A DNA stretch of 18,506 nt from CAYZEZ01 sp964477295. Its GTDB lineage: Bacteria; Bacteroidota; Bacteroidia; Bacteroidales; SM23-62. Below the pieces are notes generated by a model. It worked only from the letters and a program-made list of their open reading frames with translations. It was not told where the DNA came from and ran no database searches. This document shows positions 14,514 to 18,506 of the stretch, piece by piece. Both the position numbers and the translations under genes were made by a program. The DNA is taken from positions 1 through 18,506 of the forward strand of contig CAYZEZ010000069.1 of assembly GCA_964477295.1 (NCBI GenBank), in the 5' to 3' direction. The first letter of the stretch is position 1; each line of letters begins with the position of its first letter.

Positions 14514-14789
14514 TTAATGATGATTTTTTTCAGGACCGGTTTCTTGAATAATGAACCATGCATCCTTCTCAAGAACATGTTTCAGGATGCATTTTTCTCC
14601 TGCAGTGGCAACAATTTTGAAATAGTCTGATGCGGGCCATTCAGGGTTGAGGTCTTCCTGGTACCAGCGGTCAAGGATCTCCTTTATCTCGTAACGCTGA
14701 TCATTCCAGTAAAAGCAAATCGGATATTCATCGGCTCTATAACCTGAATAACAATCTACTATTATGGGAACGAATTCTTCCAAATTCAA
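14514..14789 (-). CDS. 91-aa conserved small protein of unknown function
   Basis: A small acidic, soluble protein, with no signal peptide or membrane segment. It begins MNLEEFVPIIVDCYSG, then PICFYWNDQRYEIKEILDRWYQ, and ends with a strand-rich KCILKHVLEKDAWFIIQE. The pattern F-x-W-x4-Y-x-I-x-E-I-L-D-R-W recalls the DUF6504-type small proteins, but I am not certain of that family. The DNA after its stop at 14514 is AT-rich. It lies between two exported enzymes, 78 nt after the glycosidase and 15 nt before the serine hydrolase, so it is probably co-transcribed, although its cytoplasmic nature sets it apart. Its role is unknown. Confidence 0.6.
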   Translation of the reverse strand: MNLEEFVPIIVDCYSGYRADEYPICFYWNDQRYEIKEILDRWYQEDLNPEWPASDYFKIVATAGEKCILKHVLEKDAWFIIQETGPEKNHH

Positions 14790-14867
14790 CGTTTATAAAA
14801 CCATAAATTACCTTTAAGGCAATTTTGGATACTGGTATTATCTGTAAATTTAGTGTTTATGCTGGAA

Positions 14868-16271
14868 TTATGGCTTTCCGGGTTTTTCATACCCGGCATT
14901 TGCCGAATCAAGCACCAGCACCCAGTCATTTCCCCTGCCTCCTGCAGGGGGATTGAACTCTTTAATTCCTTTTCCGGGAATGGTCCCTATCTCTGTCGCA
15001 GCACCACTTCGCGGATCATACCACCAGGCTTTTACCTGGTCAGTTCCCAGCAGGTTAAGGTCTATCTGTGCAGGCGATCCTGCCGGAATATAGATTAGTG
15101 CATAATCCTTCCCCCTGGAAGCGACAATATAATCGTCCTCTGTCATATGTTTGTTTAATACCAGGTCCTGGAAAGGTTCCCTGCTCAGGTAGTCCCGTGA
15201 TTCGATCAGCCTCCTGAGATAGATCAGCTGCGAGGCACCCGGAAGATCGAGTACATCATACCAGTAATGCCGGGCCCAACTAATCGGTTCCCTGCCGGGG
15301 GTAAGGAACTGCCAGATGGGGTGGCAGCCATAGGTGGTCCCGTGGCCACCGGTTAAAACACCCCAGTAAATGGCTTTCCGGATATCATACTCATTGAACC
15401 ATCCGCGGATCTCCGGCTGCCAGCCCACCGGGTGGTCTTCGTAGCGGGGTTCTCCGTCAATGCAGGGTTTAACAGGATTCCTGGCATAATCGGGAACCAT
15501 TAGTTTCTGGTAGATCGAATAGCTTCGCTGGCCATGGCCGGTCTGCATCATATTGAAATCGAGCCAGTCGCTGTTATGGAACCATTCCGATGAGCTGTGC
15601 TCTCCCCATGGGTGATAGGTCATCAGGTGGTTCGGGTCGGCCGACTTGATCCCTTTGCCCAGGGCTTCCCATACGGGGAAGTTTTCTCCGCCACCCGACC
15701 GGTCACCGCCATTGATCCAGATAATATTGGGGAAATCTTTGTAACGCTCCCCCAGCCATTTCCCGTAAGCATATGCATTTTCCGGATTGAATATCTCCGG
15801 TCCGATGCCCCACCTGTATTTATCGACCTTATCTCCCCAGGTAGGAAGCAACCCGATAAACAATCCTTTTTCGGCTGCTTTTTGGATCACCCAGTCGATG
15901 TGCCTGAAATAGTTTTCATCGGGTTGAAGCGGATCGTTACCGGTCAGGGGTTTGTCCCCATTCATATTGGGAGTGTTCAATCCATCATGTTCCGCCAGTA
16001 TCACTGCCTGTATGACGGTAAATCCCTTCGAACGGCGGTTCTCCAGGTATTTTTCAGTCTCCTCCCTGGTGAGCCGATGAAACAATTCCCAACCGGTATC
16101 CCCGAGATAAAAGAAGGGGGTTCCATCTTCGAATATAAGGAACCGGTTATTATCCGAGACGATCAGCCTGCCGTGATCAAGGTCAACAGAAGGACCGGAC
16201 CATTGCCCGGCCTGACAATAGACGGATTGTGCCAGAATAGCGAATAATAATAAGGATAAAATAGTTCTCAT
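14868..16271 (-). CDS. GH140 / DUF4038 apiosidase-like glycoside hydrolase
   Basis: The 467-aa secreted protein has a signal peptide (ILSLLLFAILAQSVYC, cut near residue 20). Next is the DUF4038 TIM-barrel signature: GRLIVSDNNRFLIFEDGTPF, FFYLGDTGWELFHRL, NIIWINGGDRSGGG and CIDGEPRYEDHPVGW. By comparison with the apiosidase BT1012 of family GH140, Asp190 (GGD) should be the acid/base and Glu274 (DGE) the nucleophile. The C-terminal 90 residues (DYALIYIPAGSPAQIDL, KAWWYDPRSGAATEIG) form the putative collagen-binding beta domain usual in the family. It would release apiose or similar sugars from pectic polymers, but activity in DUF4038 proteins varies. It is 5 nt downstream of the S9 peptidase and probably in the same operon. 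Confidence 0.88.
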   Translation of the reverse strand: MRTILSLLLFAILAQSVYCQAGQWSGPSVDLDHGRLIVSDNNRFLIFEDGTPFFYLGDTGWELFHRLTREETEKYLENRRSKGFTVIQAVILAEHDGLNTPNMNGDKPLTGNDPLQPDENYFRHIDWVIQKAAEKGLFIGLLPTWGDKVDKYRWGIGPEIFNPENAYAYGKWLGERYKDFPNIIWINGGDRSGGGENFPVWEALGKGIKSADPNHLMTYHPWGEHSSSEWFHNSDWLDFNMMQTGHGQRSYSIYQKLMVPDYARNPVKPCIDGEPRYEDHPVGWQPEIRGWFNEYDIRKAIYWGVLTGGHGTTYGCHPIWQFLTPGREPISWARHYWYDVLDLPGASQLIYLRRLIESRDYLSREPFQDLVLNKHMTEDDYIVASRGKDYALIYIPAGSPAQIDLNLLGTDQVKAWWYDPRSGAATEIGTIPGKGIKEFNPPAGGRGNDWVLVLDSANAGYEKPGKP

Positions 16272-16276
16272 GGCTT

Positions 16277-18313
16277 CTAATCTTTCAGGGTTTGTTCATC
16301 GGGTTGATTATTCGTTCCGTATTTCTCAAACCAGTATTGTAAATATAATGAGGTGCGCATATAGTTTGATGGTTTGGATGAGGTTCCGTGGAATTCTTCA
16401 TTGAACCGGATCATGGCTGTAGGTACTTTCCTGAATTTCAATGCCTGGTAAAATTCTTCGGTTTGAGATATGGGGGTACGAAGGTCTTTGACCCCTGTCA
16501 TAAGCAGGGTGGGGGTTGTGACATTGCCGACGTACATCAGGGGCGACCGGCGAAGATGCTCCTTCGGATCTTCCCATGGCATCTTCTCGAAGTTCCGGTA
16601 CCAGTACACGCCATCGGTAGTGCCCACAAAGGAGATCCAGTCGATGACCGGGTAGTTAACCGATGCTGCAGCAAACCTGCTGGTATGCCCGACAATCCAG
16701 GAGGTTAACACACCTCCGCCGCTGCCACCGTAAACAAACAGGTTCTCTTCATCAATATATCCCTTTTTGATTACCTCGTCCACTCCGTTCATCAGGTCAT
16801 CAAAGTCCTTGTTCGGGTAGTCGTTCTTGATCAGGTTGCCGAATTCACTTCCATAACCGGCTGATCCCCTGGGATTTGTATAAAGCACAACATAGCCTTT
16901 GGCTGCGTGGACCTGCCATCCGAAGTTGAATCCGACGCCATACATCCCATGTGGTCCGCCATGGATGGTTAATATCAGGGGATATTTTTTCGCGGGATCA
17001 AAACCGGGAGGTTTAATGATCCATCCCTGGATATCGAGGTCATCAGTCGATTTGTACCCTATCTCTTCCATCTCTCCAAGCGTGATCCGCGACAAAACAT
17101 CATCGTTCACAGAGGTCAGTTTTTTAATTTCCGGTTTGCTTACATTGAAGGTTATTACATCTCCAGGCAGTGTTGGATCGGCTATCGTTCCTGCTGCTAA
17201 ACCGCCTTTGCTGATCGAGCTTGCCGACAGCATATGGTTGCCGGAAGTAATCTGTTTGACGGATCCTTTGACCGGGATGAAATACACATTACCGGTCCCT
17301 TTTTCCCTCACGTTCACGTAAACTCCTGAATTGTCCTCTGCCCATTTCAGGATGCCCGCATTCCGGTCGAAGTCTGATGCGACCTGATGTGAACCGCTGC
17401 CATCAAGGTTCATCACATAAAACTTTGAATTGATGTATGTGTCGTCGGTAAAGTCGTACCCACGGTAAGCTACCATCCTATTATCGGGCGAAACAACCGG
17501 ACTTGAATCCGGACCTTTTCTATCGGTCAGCTGGATTATTTCTCCGCTCGCAACATTAACTGAATAAATTTCCGATTCCCGGTAGGCATATTCAGCTTCC
17601 TCTATCCTCAGGCTCGAAAAGAGGATATTCCTGCTATCTCTTGTCCATGAATATCCACCGCTTCCATGGTCCCAGTTGCCTTCGGTCAGCTGTCTGGCAG
17701 TTCCCCCTTCTGCAGGCACGATGAAAATATGATCGTATCCCTCTTTCAGGAATCCCTGCCGATCGCGCCGGTAAACCAGGTCTTCCACAATTCTTGGGCT
17801 CTCGGTCCATTTAGCATCCTTTGGTTTGGCCGGCATCTTAATATCCCATGATTTTTTTTCGGGAATGATCATAACAAAGGAAATATATTTCCCGTCGGGC
17901 GACCATTGAATATTCCCCGGGTTTTCATCGAGGCGTGTGATTTGGGTTGCCGGTCCATCAAGGTCCATGTATTTTACAAAGACCTGTGATCCGTGAGGTT
18001 CACCTTCTTTTACAAAAGCTACTTTTTTACCATCGGGTGACCAGGTGGGACTGCCACCATTCATTAAAAAGCGGTTATTTTTACCGTCTGCTTCCATGAT
18101 CCAGAGATCAGATTCGGTGCGGTCTTCGTATTTATTGATCCAGCGGCGGGTATATATGATCTGGCTGCCGTCGGGTGAGACCTGGGGAGAGGAAACGAAC
18201 TCCATATTAAAATAATCTTCAAGTTGAAGCGTGGTGATTTTTTCGGATTGGGCATTAGCAGCGCAGGTAAAAAGGATTTCCAATCCAAGGAGAACCATTA
18301 ATTTTCTGAACAT
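16277..18313 (-). CDS. secreted S9-family prolyl-oligopeptidase-type peptidase
   Basis: The chosen start, ATG at 18313, gives 678 aa with a clean signal peptide (MFRKLMVLLGLEILFTCAANA). An ATG 14 codons earlier would put a long hydrophobic lead before it. The N-terminal half is a TolB-like beta-propeller with many SPDG blades (SPDGSQIIYTRRW, SPDGKYISFVM, SPDNRMVAYRG). The C-terminal alpha/beta hydrolase carries GGSGGG with Ser531, Asp610 (GVKDLRTP) and His642 (EEFHGTS). This fits the acylaminoacyl-peptidase/dipeptidyl-peptidase group, which cleaves short peptides in the periplasm. HGGPHGMYGV marks the oxyanion region. It is the first gene of the minus-strand run, 5 nt ahead of the glycosidase. 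No consensus promoter appears upstream. Confidence 0.92.
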   Translation of the reverse strand: MFRKLMVLLGLEILFTCAANAQSEKITTLQLEDYFNMEFVSSPQVSPDGSQIIYTRRWINKYEDRTESDLWIMEADGKNNRFLMNGGSPTWSPDGKKVAFVKEGEPHGSQVFVKYMDLDGPATQITRLDENPGNIQWSPDGKYISFVMIIPEKKSWDIKMPAKPKDAKWTESPRIVEDLVYRRDRQGFLKEGYDHIFIVPAEGGTARQLTEGNWDHGSGGYSWTRDSRNILFSSLRIEEAEYAYRESEIYSVNVASGEIIQLTDRKGPDSSPVVSPDNRMVAYRGYDFTDDTYINSKFYVMNLDGSGSHQVASDFDRNAGILKWAEDNSGVYVNVREKGTGNVYFIPVKGSVKQITSGNHMLSASSISKGGLAAGTIADPTLPGDVITFNVSKPEIKKLTSVNDDVLSRITLGEMEEIGYKSTDDLDIQGWIIKPPGFDPAKKYPLILTIHGGPHGMYGVGFNFGWQVHAAKGYVVLYTNPRGSAGYGSEFGNLIKNDYPNKDFDDLMNGVDEVIKKGYIDEENLFVYGGSGGGVLTSWIVGHTSRFAAASVNYPVIDWISFVGTTDGVYWYRNFEKMPWEDPKEHLRRSPLMYVGNVTTPTLLMTGVKDLRTPISQTEEFYQALKFRKVPTAMIRFNEEFHGTSSKPSNYMRTSLYLQYWFEKYGTNNQPDEQTLKD

Positions 18314-18506
18314 GATAGTATAGGCTAGGTTAATTATTAATAATGTATCAATCACAATTTAGTGAAATGAATTGAGAAAGAGAAGACAGAATACAAAAGT
18401 CAGAAGACAGAAGGTTGTAGAATTCAGAATATAACCCTAATGAGAATAGGAAATTGATATTACGGTATTGCGGGTGAATGTTGGAATAACAATAAGTCCA
18501 TCCTCA

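Noticed and set aside
14878..14896. CCGGGT/ACCCGG hairpin near the end of the GH140 gene, considered as a terminator
   Set aside because: It lies within the last codons and has no T-run on the coding strand.
15597..16247. 216-aa plus-strand ORF opposite the GH140 gene
   Set aside because: Antisense shadow of a strongly recognisable glycosidase. The length comes from high GC and codon bias.

Overview
The window looks like chromosomal DNA of a Bacteroidota species. The clues are mutually consistent: most starts lack a Shine-Dalgarno sequence, the tRNA-Ser gene is preceded by an exact Bacteroidetes-type promoter (TTTG-N19-TAnnTTTG), and the gene content is typical of the phylum (QEGLA-motif protein with a glutathione-synthetase-like ATP-grasp enzyme, S23/four-helix-bundle protein, PD40 beta-propeller exoproteins, GH140-like glycosidase, secreted S9 peptidase, DUF4440-type lipoproteins). 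I cannot name the genus.

Layout. (1) 1-2527, plus strand: a DUF1704/QEGLA metallopeptidase-like gene, apparently cut or frameshifted at its 5' end, followed 9 nt later by an ATP-grasp ligase. (2) 2596-3610: a tRNA locus. tRNA-Ser(GCT) with its own promoter is followed by three strong hairpins, an S23/four-helix-bundle protein gene, tRNA-Pro(TGG), a 127-nt nested palindrome, a duplicated copy of the tRNA-Pro 3' end and a rho-independent terminator. (3) About 3.6-11.6 kb: a clearly AT-rich accessory zone full of broken genes. It holds a frameshifted hypothetical ORF, a dead DUF4440-like lipoprotein gene, two tandem PD40 propeller paralogs, a truncated outer-membrane-barrel gene fused tail to tail with a truncated membrane-anchored ORF, a remnant of an RHS/YD-repeat core, a decayed nucleotidyl-cyclase-like gene, and a HigA-like antitoxin without its toxin. 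Apparently intact genes among them encode a DUF4440-like lipoprotein, an isoprenylcysteine-methyltransferase-like membrane protein and a secreted esterase with a C-terminal TPR. (4) 11.68-12.94 kb: an aldo/keto reductase remnant and a cytidine-deaminase-like gene. (5) 12.95-18.31 kb, minus strand: a higher-GC gene run in transcription order S9 prolyl-oligopeptidase-type peptidase, GH140/DUF4038 glycosidase, 91-aa conserved small protein, class-C-beta-lactamase-like lipoprotein. All but the small protein carry export signals, which suggests extracytoplasmic degradation of peptide and plant-type glycan.

I see no complete, convincingly new system. The most interesting items are the tRNA-flanked S23 gene with its hairpins, the palindrome with the duplicated tRNA-Pro end that opens the decayed AT-rich island, and remnants of two conflict-type modules inside that island (RHS toxin with a possible immunity protein, and a cyclase-like gene). 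No integrase, transposase or CRISPR array is visible in the window.
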